This document shows, one piece after another, positions 48,086 through 62,700 of a stretch of DNA of 64,000 bases (the stretch's first letter is position 1; each line of letters opens with the position of its first letter). The stretch is from Plectrocnemia conspersa (lineage: Eukaryota; Arthropoda; Insecta; Trichoptera; Polycentropodidae), in contig VTFK01000166.1 of NCBI GenBank assembly GCA_009617715.1, forward strand, positions 868,001 through 932,000, given 5' to 3'. Position numbers and translations under genes: made by a program. Under the pieces are notes generated by a model. That model searched no databases, was not told the DNA's origin, and worked only from the letters and a program-made list of their open reading frames with translations.

Positions 48086-50590
48086 TACCCTAAGTCAAAT
48101 ACGCGGCGGAAGCGTTATGGACTGGGATTGCATTGCAGCAGTTGGGGTTGGAAACCTGTACAATAGTGACATTTATGTTTAATGTAAGATTTGGTTTATG
48201 ATATGTATATTGCTGGTTAATAATTTTTTGTGTAACTTGAGATAAAAAAACTTCAGTAAATTCTCGATTTCATAAAATTTTGCATATAACACATATAACA
48301 ATGGAAGATATGTTACAAAAATATTAATCTTTGTAAATCGAGTCTTTTTGGAAAACGAATACATACAATTATTAAAAGTCGCTAAGCATTTCTTCAAACT
48401 ACCATTGCATCCTTTTCAAAAACACTGCATACCGACAGTAAAAATATTCTCAAGGAATTCCCGTTTTGGGTTCCGGAACGTCTTCAAGAATCACGATCGC
48501 GTCCTCTTATTGTGGCCGTTAGAGCCTGGGCGTCCGCACTAACCAATTCGCCTATGACTGTCGCTATCGGGCGCCTTAATACACTGCCATTGCACATTGA
48601 TATAATAATTTATTATAGCCAAATAAATTCTATGAAAATATAATCATCATAATGTGTTTATAGTAACAATTCATAAAACTATTAGAAAACAATAAAAACA
48701 TAATACGCTAACAATTTCAGAGCCACTTGAAACGCCATCTGTTGGATTCTTTTCAGTCTTCTCTTCCATACCTTTCTTATCAATCAAACAAATCACGATG
48801 AAACAGCAATTATACGACGTAATAAAACTTTGATAAATGATATTTAGTATATGTATATAAATTTATATATTATATAAAAATTCAATACCGAAATCCCAGG
48901 ATCGAAATTTTAGCTCTAGATCGCATTCCCTATTTATGATAGAGCTATGTATACTAATTGTTATATTTCATTATTATTGAGAAAAAACATTGGTTAACTA
49001 AATATACCATTTATAAGCATTTTATTGAATAAATAAGTATGAAGATCATAAAATAATTAGGTTCTAGTTTACGTTTTTAATATTTATTTAATCGCCTGTG
49101 TCCTTTAGTAAATCAAGTCAAATAAATATCTAAAATAACATCAATGCGGTAAAATAAATGTTGATTAGTATCAGACGAGCTCGTGCCGTTACATTTTTTT
49201 CAATCAATGGATTAACTCGACTCGAGGATAAATCAACTCACAAGTTAACTCACTATCTTAGAAACGAAATATCCAGCACATTTGAACGTTCAAGACTTAA
49301 TTTTCTTCCATCAGTCGTTAAAGTTACGGCTATTCGTTTAAACCGTTCAAGTTATCTAAGTGGGTTCTCTTGAAGCCGACGATGTATTGAATCGAACATT
49401 TTAAGTATAAATGTCGTAACTATAATAGCTTTTCAATGTTTAATTTTTTTTACAAAGTAACAATTGTTAATAAAAATTTTTTGGGTACACTAGATATTAT
49501 ATTAAATTAAGTTGATGAAAATATTGCATTTTAAATATTATTTAAACTTGCTAAAAACGTTTATACAAAGTAGTAGATTGTATGAAAAGAAGCAATATTG
49601 ATAACTAGATCAATATTATATAAAGGTGCAGTTTTAATGTTTTAAATTAAGCTTTAAGCTTTGAATCTTTTATATGTATATATTTCGTAATCGATTTGTT
49701 AAAAGCTCTAATGAATTAAAAATCAAATTTTGCACGAAAGAGAAAAAAATACTGAAAAAAAGCAATTTCCTTTAAAATATTTATATTATGTTGTTGCATA
49801 TGAAGTGTCCGTTTTTATAGTAAGATAAAACTGTGGTAATATAAAATGTCGCTGAGTTGGTTTAAAGATTGTGCAATAATTACAAAGGATAGCGCAAATG
49901 ATGATGATATTTTAAATACACGCGAATAATTGATTGATTGGTTCTCAAATTGACGCGATTGGTTGGTTCTCAAAGTGGGCGATGGACGAATCTCGGTGAG
50001 CAAATCTGGCTCTGTGGGAATTTGATGGGTGATCGAGGAGCAATGTAGGGCGATTGAGAATTATGCAAAAAGTTTTTTGTTTTGAAAAAATAATGTGCGA
50101 AAATGTTTAAAGCATTTTAAATTTATAATAAAGTAAATATATTTTGCATAAAATATAATGCATATTAGGATCTTTTAAACGTGGAAAATGTTTCTAGGTA
50201 CCTATGGGTTGGGCTCAAACCGTTAGAGCACTTATTGTACATATTTTTAATGTTTTACAACCTATGTATGTTTTAATGAAAATTCTCGATTTGAAAAGAC
50301 TAATTAAAACCCACGCAATTACTATTAGTAGAACTAGAGGATATGAATTAAAATACTATTTCACAAAATCTAGCTATTATTGGAAGTGTAATATTTTAAT
50401 TAAAGGGGCACAGATTAGCCAAAATACAAACAGGAACTGTTTTGTATATAGAATTTAAATTTTAAATATTGATCAAAAAACGCAACCATATATCTGTATG
50501 TATGTTGGACCTGATATCATATAATATTAATATATGTCCAAATTTATTATCTATATTTATTAATATTTTTTATCAAAATTCATTGCTTAC
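48085..50590. other. Intergenic; two GC-richer islands without recognised genes
   Basis: 48380-48600 is GC-richer, with a plus-strand frame including FFKLPLHPFQKHCIPTVK and LLLWPLEPGRPH. 49160-49375 has an open stretch with INGLTRLEDKSTHKLTHYLR. Neither resembles a family I know, and neither has convincing splice sites in phase. The rest is AT-rich. Confidence 0.35.
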
Positions 50591-50629
50591 ATTTAAAGTC
50601 CTTGCAGGCCCGCGTGTTTGACACCACTG
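50590..50629 (-). mobile_element. hAT element terminus (CAGTGGTGTCAAAC type)
   Basis: On the minus strand, CAGTGGTGTCAAACACGCGG followed by GCCTGCAAGGAC. This is the recognisable tip of a widespread hAT group. The opposite end was not found within a few hundred bases on the left, so this is a relic. Confidence 0.45.
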
Positions 50630-50929
50630 CTGTAGAATACCTCGGTAGAGAAGATGTAACACTATTGACAGACAAACGGGCTTTAAAAAATTGTTGAAAC
50701 AAATAAAAAGCATTGATTCAGAGCTAACCTCAAAATTTCAACTGTCAATTTAAGAAAAATAAACAAGCGAAGAGACATTGTCATTAATTATCTATATTCA
50801 AAATCCAGAATCTTTCAAAATAAGAATGACTTTTTAGGTTTTACTTAAGATGATAAATGTTTTATGTTATATTTTAACATCGTTATATAATTTCTTAAAT
50901 AAATAATAATAGATACACGGTAAATCTTT

Positions 50930-52710
50930 CAATGTTACAAATATGTATAAAAATTATCCACCATTGCGAAATATTTTCTGAAACCATATTTAATGCGAAA
51001 TATTTTAATTTGGCATTTAAAATTATTAAAAATATCTACTCATAATATTAACTTGATAATTAGTCGTATTTTCTTTGGTTCTGGTTCAGTGTTGCCATAT
51101 GGCGAATTTCCAGTCCAGGTCAAAAGCAATAAAATCGTGCCATCAAGCATTTATATTTAGACTTTTTATAACAACATTACGAGTGAGAATCGAATAAAGC
51201 ACATTTAAACCGAATTTTATCAAATAGGAGAGCGCGAAAAACAATTATTTCTTCTCAGAAGTTAAAAATCCACAACAAAAGCAATAAAATTGTGCCGTCA
51301 CCGTCGCAGTGAGAACGCTCGGTAATCTGGGGTTCATACTACGACTTTTATAATAGTATTACAAATTTAATGAAGAACAAATAAACCGAATTTTGACCAA
51401 TAGGAGTGCGCAAAAAACAATTATCACTTCTCAGAAGTTAAAAATCCACGACAAAAGCAATAAAATCGTGCCGTCGCCGTCGCAGTGGGAACGCTCGTTA
51501 CCGACGGTGACGGCACGATTTTATTGCTTTTGTCGTGGATTTTTAACTTCTGAGAAGTGATAATTGTTTTTTACGCTCTCCTATTGACCAAAATTCGGTT
51601 TGAATATACTTTAACCAATACTCTCATATTAAAAGTTTGTAGTTATATTGTAAAAATAGCTATCATATTTTTAAGACATAGTGTAATATCGAAATGCAGA
51701 CAAACTATGGAGCAATATGTAAGTTGCGATGTCTGTCCGTATTTATTTTTACGCTTATTTTTCCCTGAGAGATGAATTGGCTTTTTTTGTATTTTTGGCT
51801 TGACCTAATGAAAGTTCTAAAACTAATTATAGTTTAATTATGTTTAGATTTGAACAATAAATGAACGTTTCGCCACAACTTTAGTTTCATATACATTTTA
51901 AAGCAGCATATTAGCGCTTATCAGTTAAATTATATTTTCACTACTAGAAATATATATCTACTAGTGAAAATGTATTTGGAAATATAACTTCGCTGTAACA
52001 TTTATACATCGGATGTAAATAAATAATGATAAGTATGTAAATATAAATATTATTACATATAGAAAAGTTGAAATCATATAATTTTAATAGCACCTGCCAG
52101 ATAATTTATATATTTACTGGTAAAAATATATATCTACTGGTGAAATGACATATTTAAAAAAAAAAATTTGTATTGCTACGAGTCTCTTTTTTTCTATATG
52201 TTCTTTTAAAAATAAACAAATGAAACTGAATATATTATTTATTTATCCAGTTGTCAAATTATCGATTATACAATCTATAAAAACATTAAATTTATATAAT
52301 TCATCTGGTGCTGTTGTTGATTTTTTGTTATTTCTTTGCTTCTTCTTTAGGTATTTGTTCTGAATTTTCATATCGAATACCTAAATTTACTGCTACTAAT
52401 TTACATTTGTTGAATATTTTCTCTCATGTCTAATATTTTTTAAACGTTGAGAAATCAATAAAGTCAATAAAAATTTGCAAAGAAATTTAACACAAGCGAA
52501 TTCGCGACAAAAAACTACAATCTGTCCCTTTAAATAATAATATTTATTGTGAAAGTACTACCAAGAAAGTGTGTGTTTTTGAAGGCAATGTTCTGCTCTT
52601 TTTATTTCTTGTATTAATATAAAAAAGCTAACGGAACTTATACCTGAAATACATTTGTATATGGTACATCTCAAACAACTGTAGTTTAGTTCAGATTCAT
52701 TATTTGAGGT
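50930..52710 (-). mobile_element. Composite repeat, copy D (inverted orientation)
   Basis: A minus-oriented copy. From right to left: GTACATCTCAAACAACTGTA (52665), the hAT-like piece with SNLTTR-type coding near 52330-52230, the ATATATTTACTGGTAAAAAT block (52110) and AATTATGTTTAGATTTGAAC (51835). A full palindrome lies at 51384-51604 (tip GAACGCTCGTTACCGACGG) and an additional half palindrome at 51200-51340. The CTGAAACCATATTTAATGCG tail is near 50980. Two palindromes side by side suggest insertion of a second foldback or a local duplication. Confidence 0.68.
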
Positions 52711-54754
52711 CGGATTTAATTTTTTTATAAATATATTCTTGTTATGAATTTTCGAGGAGAACGGACCCCGAATGGTCTCCTCTCACCGCTTTTCTCGTTG
52801 CTTAAATTCCATGCATGTAAGTAATTTTGTTTTATTAATAATTATAAATGAAAAATATGTGGAAGGTCATCAACCTTACTCTTCGATATTTCATATTTTT
52901 GTTAAGATAAATTATTTGCTACACTCTCGCATCACTGGACTAAGTATTTTTCTCTATCTCTGTCTAAGTTTTTCATCGAGCTTATTTACGCTAGCTTCCA
53001 ATGTCAATAAGGACCTTTCACCCGAGAGGCGTTGTCAACGAAACGGAAAACCCACGTACTTTTAACGTTAACGTGTTTATATCCATCAGAGCAAAAGACG
53101 ACTGTCTGTCTACACATTTTCAAATGCACCTCAGAATACCAGCAATAAAGTCTAAGGTTGATCCTTCGTCTCACACTAGTAAATCAACCGAAAGAATCGA
53201 CTTACAACATTCGAGAGGCATTCGAATGATCTGGGTTTGTGTTGAGCTTAAAGCTTCTGTGAACATTCTCTCGAGAACATAAATTAGATTAACACATGGA
53301 TCACTGAACAATAATTACATGAAAATACATCGAGCTAATCACAGCTGTTAATACTTTTTGCATTATATTAAATATTTTAATCAATATATGAGCCGTTGAT
53401 TATGAAAGTGAGGCGAGTCTATTTTGTTAAATGAAAAGAGTTAAAGCTAATTTTTATTAGAAATTATATTAAAATTTCTGTTTTTTATCAATTCACAATC
53501 ATATCTATAAATAACTGTAAATTTTTACTAGTAATTTATTTTGGTCTATGATATTAATTGTTTGTTGATTTTGAAAGTGATGCAAGTCCATTAAAAATGG
53601 TAGTTAGTTACAAGTTTTACGCAGCACGTTGTTCCCCCGTGAAGCGATCCATTGCGACTAAATTTCTCCTTCGTGCAGTTCCCGATCAAAATCAATTTAA
53701 AAAGTGCAAAAATGTATGACCTACCCTATAGTTCTGTATGCAATAAAGTTGACGGATCGGTTGGGCCAGATGATGTAATCATCGAACCAGTGAACTGTTA
53801 TTAGACGATGAAATTAAACCCATCGTAAAACTTTTTAAGGAGCTCTAGAGCAAAACAAGTTCGATGCTAAATGACAAGAAAAGCTCTTAATGCTTTAAAG
53901 TAAGAAACTATATATTTGAATTTTGTATAGTATAAAAAGTTAAGCATCCTAAAAACACTACAATAAATGATAAATGAATTAACGTTCTTAAAACTTGTAC
54001 TGGAAGCAAATAGTCAATAGAAAAATATATTCAGTGAATATATCCAAATTAGACACATCTTATCAAATCAATATTTCAAGAAGCTCTGGATAAAAGCGAT
54101 CTATGGAGACTTGTGAATAGTAAAGCAATAAATAATCTTAGATCTGCGGATGATACATGAAGATAACTAAATTATTAAATGCAACAAAAATTTAACTTTC
54201 TACACCAAACGTAACCATCAACAATAAACCGTTAGAAAGTGTCATACAATACCAATACTCAGATACATAGGTAAATGAGAAAGGGAACATCTCAAAAAGT
54301 AAGAGCTAGAAAAGAAATGGCAAGATATGCATTTCTCATAATGAGAGAATGAGACCTCTATTCTCTAACCTTGACATGGGTCTTCATTTGAGAATGTGCA
54401 TAGTTTATTGTTGTATTTCCGCCATTCTCCTTTACGAAGTGGAGGCATCGTCCTTAAATAATAAGTTGACCATTAAAATGACGATAGTTTATTTTTGCAG
54501 AGCAAAATAATTTTTTAAAAACACAAAGGACGAATCTGGTTTTTCTCTTTTGGAATCAATAATTCTTCACCATGTTTTAAATATACTTTTTTGGAACAAC
54601 TTGAAAAATAGTTTGTATTGTCAACATGATCGGGATTTTCTAAAAAATGTATCAAACCAATGAGGCTCTTATTACGTCTTTCTTCAATTTTGACTTCCAG
54701 GATTGTACACATTTCGTGCGATAAAATCGTATTAATTTTAAATATATTTTTAGG

Positions 54755-54755
<1 letters not shown>
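52710..54755. other. Intergenic; no supported gene
   Basis: 52985-53282 is GC-richer and open in two frames on the plus strand, for example THFQMHLRIPAIKSKVDPSS. It lacks recognised motifs and in-phase splice sites. At 53620-53700, CCATTGCGACTAAATTTCTCC resembles the inverted GGAAATTTAGTCGCAATGG at 13117, suggesting a small shared repeat. The rest is AT-rich. Confidence 0.35.
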
Positions 54756-56179
<1,424 letters not shown>

Positions 56180-56180
<1 letters not shown>

Positions 56181-57600
56181 GATGTTCTTTGTTTGATTGT
56201 CACAGAATTTATTGCGACTAATATTTGGCTGAAGTCAAAAAACAATGTAATTCTTTTAACAAATCTTTTAAAAAATCTTTCGCAGGTGTTATTTCGAATT
56301 ATTCTAGAAATAACACGTGCACCATATTTATTGTTACCTGACGAAAAATATCGTGGGTATATATTTCAAAATATTTTCTCTATTGCATTTTTTTTCGATT
56401 AAGTGATATTTTACAAATAAAGACGAAAGTTTTATCCAAAGACGACATAATTCCTGGTTACGATAAATCATTATCTGTTACAACTGAGTCATTTTGCCGA
56501 CCCTTTAACAATCCGCTTGCTACCTGCTTGTGTACAAACCAAACATGGACTGTTTTAGATTATGCAGATTTTATTTTGAATAAATAGATGTACGATATAT
56601 TAAATAAAATTTGAATCGGAAAGTCTCGAGTCCCGGGCTATTTTTATCTTAAATTTTCGGGACTTGAGACAGTAAAAATCTTTGATTTCCTGGGTGATCT
56701 CGACACAGAAATCATAATACCAATGCACCATAAGCTAGACAGTAAAAATGAATTAAATTGATGTTTTTTGTCACCTTTATATTGTCTAATTATTAGACAA
56801 TATAAGGGTCTTTAATTCTCTCAAAACCATTTCATGTTTTATTCACTTTTCAAGAATGTACAAAAAAAATATTGCGGCACAACTATAAATGAAATATTTG
56901 TCAAACCATCATCTTATAGTAATTACTTTAATTTAACGGATTCAATTTTCAGAATGAAACATTTTTTTAATATATATGTTGTTTTTTTATTGATATAATT
57001 ACATAAAGATAAGAATATATGCAGTATGTATATATATTTTTTTGTCGGCCTTATAATTTCAGGGATATACGTACATATAGTATACTTTTTTCCCGGACAA
57101 CGGCTAAATTGACGGGTCAAAGTTTTAGCTTGTCATTACTTTTGTTGTTTACAATACAGCACATGGTTACTACCCTTACTTACTACAACGCCTCACACCC
57201 GCGCTCGGTTTATTTTGGCAGTGAATTGCTCCCACGTGGTCACATAATGTTATATTAAATAATACAATGGCGAAGCTACAAGTGCGTAAAAATAAGTTCC
57301 TATAATAATAATAAAAAACGACGTAAGTCTCGCGTTATACTTAAAGTTTATATAAATTGACATAATAAACATTTTTTTTATTAAAACTTAAATTTCTACG
57401 TTCTAAAGATTGTTATGCTTATTTAATATATTCATGTTTTCTGGTTGCGCAACGCACAACACAATTTTCATTATGCAACTCTTCGCCCGTTTTATTTTTA
57501 TTAATTTTATTAACTTATTTAGCTAATGTTGTTTATGGTTTGATAACCCTGAGGGGTGGAAACTGGTAATAATTTACTCGTTAAAGTTACATATATTAAG
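56180..57600. other. Intergenic, AT-rich
   Basis: No gene recognised. A short inverted repeat lies at 56780-56812 (TTGTCTAATTATTAGACAA). Frames of 60-85 codons here have no recognised motif. Confidence 0.4.
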
Positions 57601-57606
57601 TTACTA

Positions 57607-58122
57607 TTTATTGGCGAGTGGTGGAAAAGCTGGCGGAGGGATGATGTCAGTGGAGGACCCTTAGAATTCTGATTGGTGTGGCTGTGACAATATAGCGGAA
57701 GTTGATCCCTCTCATTCTACATATTTACTGACCGTTTTTTGCAAAGCTTGACATTTTAACGTTACTTATTATTTTTGTTTTTATCACTCAAAATACTACT
57801 GATAAACTTGCATTGCTGCGGCATACTTGAATTAGCTTCAGATTATATTTTATTGTAATAAAATAACATTGTTACATTTTTTTATTTAAATTTTAAGTAG
57901 TAAAACCTTTGTGATGTGACTTCGCAGCCAGTAAGACGCAGGTGGAAACTAGTAAGAATTTTATTAGATTATATTACATAATGCGAAATACTATGATGGC
58001 GAGATCGTTATTCTCCGAGCGGTGGTGGGGAAGCTGGCGGAGGGATGATGTCAGTGGATAATCCTTAGATTTCTGATTGGTGTGGCAGCGACAGTATAGC
58101 GGAGGTTGATCCCTCTCTGCTG
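57607..58122 (+). repeat. Direct pair of a GC-richer repeat
   Basis: Two copies, 57607-57718 and 58014-58122, share GCTGGCGGAGGGATGATGTC, TTCTGATTGGTGTGGC and GTTGATCCCTCT. The spacer ends in AACTAGTAAGAATTTTATTA (57948). An inverted counterpart of the end region and spacer occurs at 33890-34040. Adjacent on the minus strand (58120-58240) an ATG opens MESIPKKKTDEKNEEMRTMT, which then runs into the repeat; it could be part of an element's gene. Confidence 0.6.
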
Positions 58123-58949
58123 CGGTGTTCGTATGGTCGAGTTCCTCAAAAGATGTGAGCTACATGACCGTATGTTGTCCGTCATAGTCCGCATCTCCTC
58201 ATTTTTTTCATCTGTTTTCTTTTTAGGAATGGACTCCATTTTTAAACATTAAAGCTGATTACGCAGGCTAATGAATACAATGAAACAAGATTTTTAATGT
58301 AGCAATTCTTTCAGTTAAATAATCGTAAAAAAATGTATTGTATTTAATTGTTGTATATTTTTACATATTAACTTTTTTAGCATTTTATTTATCTTTAGCA
58401 TAAGTTGTTTATTAAACATATAATATAATACATCGATGACAGATTTGAATCATCTTTCGAGTAACTTAACTATGTACAAACCAAAGATAAGACTTCGAAG
58501 AGGGTCGTTTAAAAGTGGGTCGTTGTATTTGCTTTCGCACTTCTTATAAAAAACGATCTTAATACATCAAATAAGGGAAAAGTGAAAGCCATCTGGTTTT
58601 TGAATGGCAAAGAGGCGGGTTTTTTATGCTAGATCCACAAATTCAGAATTCTATTATAATTTTTATGTAAATTAAAATAGTTTGAACACAATTTGATCAG
58701 TATCGAATTATTAAAAATATGTTCTGAAAACTTTCAAATTGAATCTTTAATGTGTTGATACATCACAACAAAGAGCTAGTTTATAGATCAGTTATTAAAT
58801 GTAAGAATATGATCGAAATGATATTAGATCTTCTACAATTAAAATTTACAAGGCTTACTATTTTTCTATTGACATTTTTGTACAAATTTTAGACAGTGGG
58901 AATAATATTTTTGCTTTGTAGTTACTGTTACTGTGTTTGCGTACTCAGG

Positions 58950-59700
58950 GCCATTGAGAGCGAACCTGCCAAATAATTTATATTTTCACTGTTAAAAATA
59001 CATATTTACTGGTGAAAATGTATTCCGATATGATTTTATTGAAATGACGTATTTTAAAAAATATTTTCGGGATAAATTCGAAACTGTTTTTTCTAGATTT
59101 TTTTTTAAGAATAAGCACATGACACTGAATATATTATTTATTTATATTTCTGCATTAAATCTAGTTGTCAAATTACCGATAATACATTCTATAAAAACGA
59201 TAAATTTATATACTTCAGCTGGTGCTGTTGTAAATTTTTCGTTATTTCTTTGCTTCTTCCTTAGGTATTCGATCTAAATTTTCAGATAGAATACCTAAAT
59301 TTACTGCTACTAATTTACATTCGTTAAATATTTTCTCTCATGTATATTTTTTAAGCGTTCAAAAAGCAATCATGTCAAGAATAATTTACAAACAAATTTT
59401 AACATAAGCGGAACCGCGTTAAGAAACTATAATCTGTCCCTTTGAATAATAACATTTATTGTGAAAGTACTACCTAGAAAGTGGGTGGTTTTGAAGGCAA
59501 TATTCTGCTCATTTTATTTATTGTATAATATGTATAAAAAAGGCTAAAGGAACTTATACCTGAAATACATCAATATATAGGTACATCTCAAACAACTGTA
59601 GTTTAGTTCAGATTCATTATTTGAGGTCGATTTTTACTTTTTTTATAAATATATTATTACTATAATTTTTAAAGAGTTGGACTCATCAAGGAGAACGGGC
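58950..59700 (-). mobile_element. Composite repeat, copy E (inverted, transposase end only)
   Basis: A minus-oriented copy covering only the hAT-like part. The ACCTGCCAAATAATTTATAT block is at 58967. The complement of a frame equivalent to 'S.AEVYKF..F', SNLTT-type and LEKTVS-type lies at 59230-59080. The end region GTACATCTCAAACAACTGTA lies at 59581. Beyond it, GAGGTCG and GGAGAACGGGCCCTGG match GGAGAACGGACCCCGAATGG of copy D (52757), defining one outer region of the family. No palindrome is present. Confidence 0.6.
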
Positions 59701-60825
59701 CCTGGGAATTTGTCCCCTCTCGGCAGGCCTGTTCATACTAATGCTATAATATTTAAGAATTGAATCTATCGAATGATCATTTTTTTATTTTGGTTCTGGC
59801 TGATGAATATTCAATATTCTTGTACTGTTTGTTTTTAATTAAATAACTTTGGTATAAGTTTGTCAACGCAGTCAGTAGATGCAAAAGATTGATGACGCTC
59901 AAAGCATAACTCAAAAGCAATCGACTTATCTTCATCGTTACTGTCTCGTTAACGAAAAGTGTGAGCGTCAGAGATTCCCAATTTTTAAATGTATGGTGGA
60001 CCTAACGAAAAAATATTCGAACATGTGTTAAAGTTTTCATATACATACATAGATCTGGACGATAAATCAATGCTATCGGTAAGAATAAAACTAGTTTACT
60101 TAAATTCTAAATATATATTAAGGCTAGTATTTTTTAATTTTATAGTGATCTAAATAAATATTTCGCGAGTCAAACATAAAGTAGCCGTGTTACATTGTGG
60201 TTCCCGTGACGTTGTTTAAGGACCCCTGAAGTAAATGATTCTAATTTACTCGACAACGCGACGCGAGATTTGTGTTTTTGACTATGTACTAATATGCACT
60301 TCAATGTCGGAGATATCTCCACGAGCGATACTCAAATTTGAATTGTATTGAGTCTTTCTTTAATTTATAGTGAATTAATCACTTTTGTATAAGTATATAT
60401 TTTTTACATTATTCTACAACTTAAATGAACAAATATCAATCAAAACAAGCCTTGGCAGCCTTTTTTGCCTGCGCATATCAACAACGAATAGACATGTTAT
60501 AAATTAATTTAATGTAATCAATGGTTTACATGTGTTACTCATTAATAAGTGATGTCAGTAATACACGTGTATCGACTAAAGATCGATTAGAGCGATTTAA
60601 ATAAATGGAGGTCATTAAAGAGTCGCCAAGTTGAGCTGTCGTATTATTGCTAGAGCATCTACACCTCACTTATTCCTGATTTCCTTCACTACAGCGCCCC
60701 TGAAGGGCGGGCGCTAAAAATACAATACATAAATACAAATCAAAACTCAAAGTCGAAATACAAATCAAAATGATAATATTGTAAATTAAATGTAACAACA
60801 GTGCAATTATAAACATGTTACATGA
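59700..60825. other. Intergenic, AT-rich
   Basis: No gene or named element recognised. 60210-60330 is slightly GC-richer. Confidence 0.4.
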
Positions 60826-60828
60826 CAA

Positions 60829-61030
60829 CAATTTTCAAAAATATTCTTAAATCCGGGACGTTGTTAACTGCCAACGATGTTGCCAGTATGCGAAACAATT
60901 TTCAAAAATATTCTTTATATCTGAGACGTCGTTAACTGCCAACGATGTTGCCAGTATGCGAAACAATTTTCAAAAATATTTTTTATATCCGAGACTTTAA
61001 CTGCCAACGATGTTGCCAGTATGCGAAACA
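60829..61030. repeat. Tandem repeat, three copies of a 65-68-bp unit
   Basis: Units start CAATTTTCAAAAATATTCTT at 60829, 60896 and 60964. Each contains GAGACGT(C/T)GTTAACTGCC or a shortened version, AACGATGTTGCCAGTATGCG and AAACA. Unit identity is high; the third unit has a small deletion. The array ends a few bases before the target duplication of the hAT element that follows. Confidence 0.85.
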
Positions 61031-61044
61031 GTTGACTATGCAAA

Positions 61045-62084
61045 TAGAGTCTCCAATTACTCGAACCATCAACTACTCGAGTATCGAATATTAAAATTTT
61101 AAAATACTCGAGTACTCGAGTACTCTCGAGTATTTACCAAATGTACCAAAATAGATATTATTCAAATTGGTGCACATATATTAAACAAGAGACTTATGTT
61201 AATTTTTACATTTATTTTAACTTTAATAACATATTTTTTAAAAACAATAATACATTAAATGTCTCGAATTTAATATTACTGCAAAGTTTTGTTATTATTA
61301 TTCCCGTTGTTAAAAAAACCCTTTATATTGCTCTTGATGTTGGTCTTATTATTATCAACGCGTTGATTAAGGCTTCTAATTTATCTGTTCGCTTTTTATA
61401 GATATACATTTTTTTATGTTCTCTTCTTTCCTTCCCTTCTTTGATTTTCCCTTATTTCCTTCGACTATTGACAACATTGCATTTTGCAATTCTTCTTGAA
61501 TAGATTTTTTTCTAACAATATACAATCTTCTTCGTCTTTTGATTTTAAATCTATATCCTTCGAATATGTATTTGGGTGAATCCCCTTCACTCTAGAGTTA
61601 AACGGTTCGCAAAGAACTGATTTTACTTTAAATGTCTTTAAAATACACAATTGTTTTGGTTTATATTCTTAGCTGAGGGATCGGTACAAACAATTTACAA
61701 CACAACACTAAGCTACAACTGCATAGTCATAAAACCTATTTTTTTATATTTTATATTGTTCATTGCCATAAATTAGATAAGTCGGGACTTTCGGACACAA
61801 ACAACAAAATAAATTTCTCCGCCGTACCCACTAGCATAGCCGACGACCGAAACTATGCGAAAAAAATATTACCTGATAGTGACCGCTCTAACTCGGGACT
61901 TCGGGCATAAACACCAAATAAAATTAAGACGTTAATAAAGTTATTGTTGTTTCTGAAATATTTCAAAATTTTCGAATTTCGAATATTAATCGAGTAATTT
62001 TCAAAATACTCGATTATCGAGTACTTGAAAAATAGACGAGTATACTCGAGTATCGAATACTCGATTACTCGAATTGGAGACTCT
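61045..62084. mobile_element. hAT-type element, about 1.04 kb
   Basis: Terminal inverted repeats AGAGTCTCCAATTACTCGA / TCGAATTGGAGACTCT, with subterminal clusters of ACTCGAGTA / ATACTCGAGTATCG on both sides. The flanks TATGCAAA (61037-61044) and AATGCAAA (62085-62092) agree at 7 of 8 bases, fitting a hAT target duplication. Inside, the minus strand has a 61-codon frame at 61465-61650 (VKSVLCEPFNSRVKGIHPN) and the plus strand an 86-codon frame at 61141-61401. Neither shows transposase motifs, so it is probably non-autonomous. Confidence 0.75.
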
Positions 62085-62244
62085 AATGCAAAACAATTTA
62101 CATTCAACAGGTGTTGCAATGTTCGTATCTAAAAATCTGTTTTTTATATTTATTTTTATTTTCAAATTTCCCCATTTTTCCCATAACCGTTTATTCCCAC
62201 TCAAATAACCCGTGTTTTCGGCCGGCACATGGAAAAAACTTCTA

Positions 62245-62609
62245 TATGATGCCAACCTGAGCTTTGAACCGGAACTGAACTGAAAACCGGAAAAACTGTT
62301 ATTTGTATCGGAATGAAAACCAGAGCTGAACTGAATAAAAATATCAGCTTATTTCTGTTTGGTTCATGTTTAAGCATGCAGTAACAATTATAATTTTTAA
62401 AGAAAGTAATATCAATCACAAATAAACAAGCACAATCATATTGTGGCGTAAAAATTCATTCACGGTAATGTATCAATTAATATAGTTTATTTATAAATAA
62501 TAGAAGAAATAAAATATTTTTTATACATATAAAAACATTTTAAAATGAATAACTAGCAGCTAAACCGAAAACCGATATTTATTTCGGAACGAAAACTAGA
62601 ACCGAACCG

Positions 62610-62700
<91 letters not shown>

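Noticed and set aside
52145..52363. Plus-strand frame ending FLLFLCFFFRYLF, similar to one at 59044-59277
   Set aside because: The similarity arises because both are antisense to the hAT-like transposase fragment in two inverted copies of the composite repeat. The sense strand has the family-like blocks.
62001..62255. 84-codon minus-strand frame with SNSSNRVFDTRVYSS
   Set aside because: Crosses the hAT terminus; its sequence is the translation of the ACTCGAGTA subterminal repeats.
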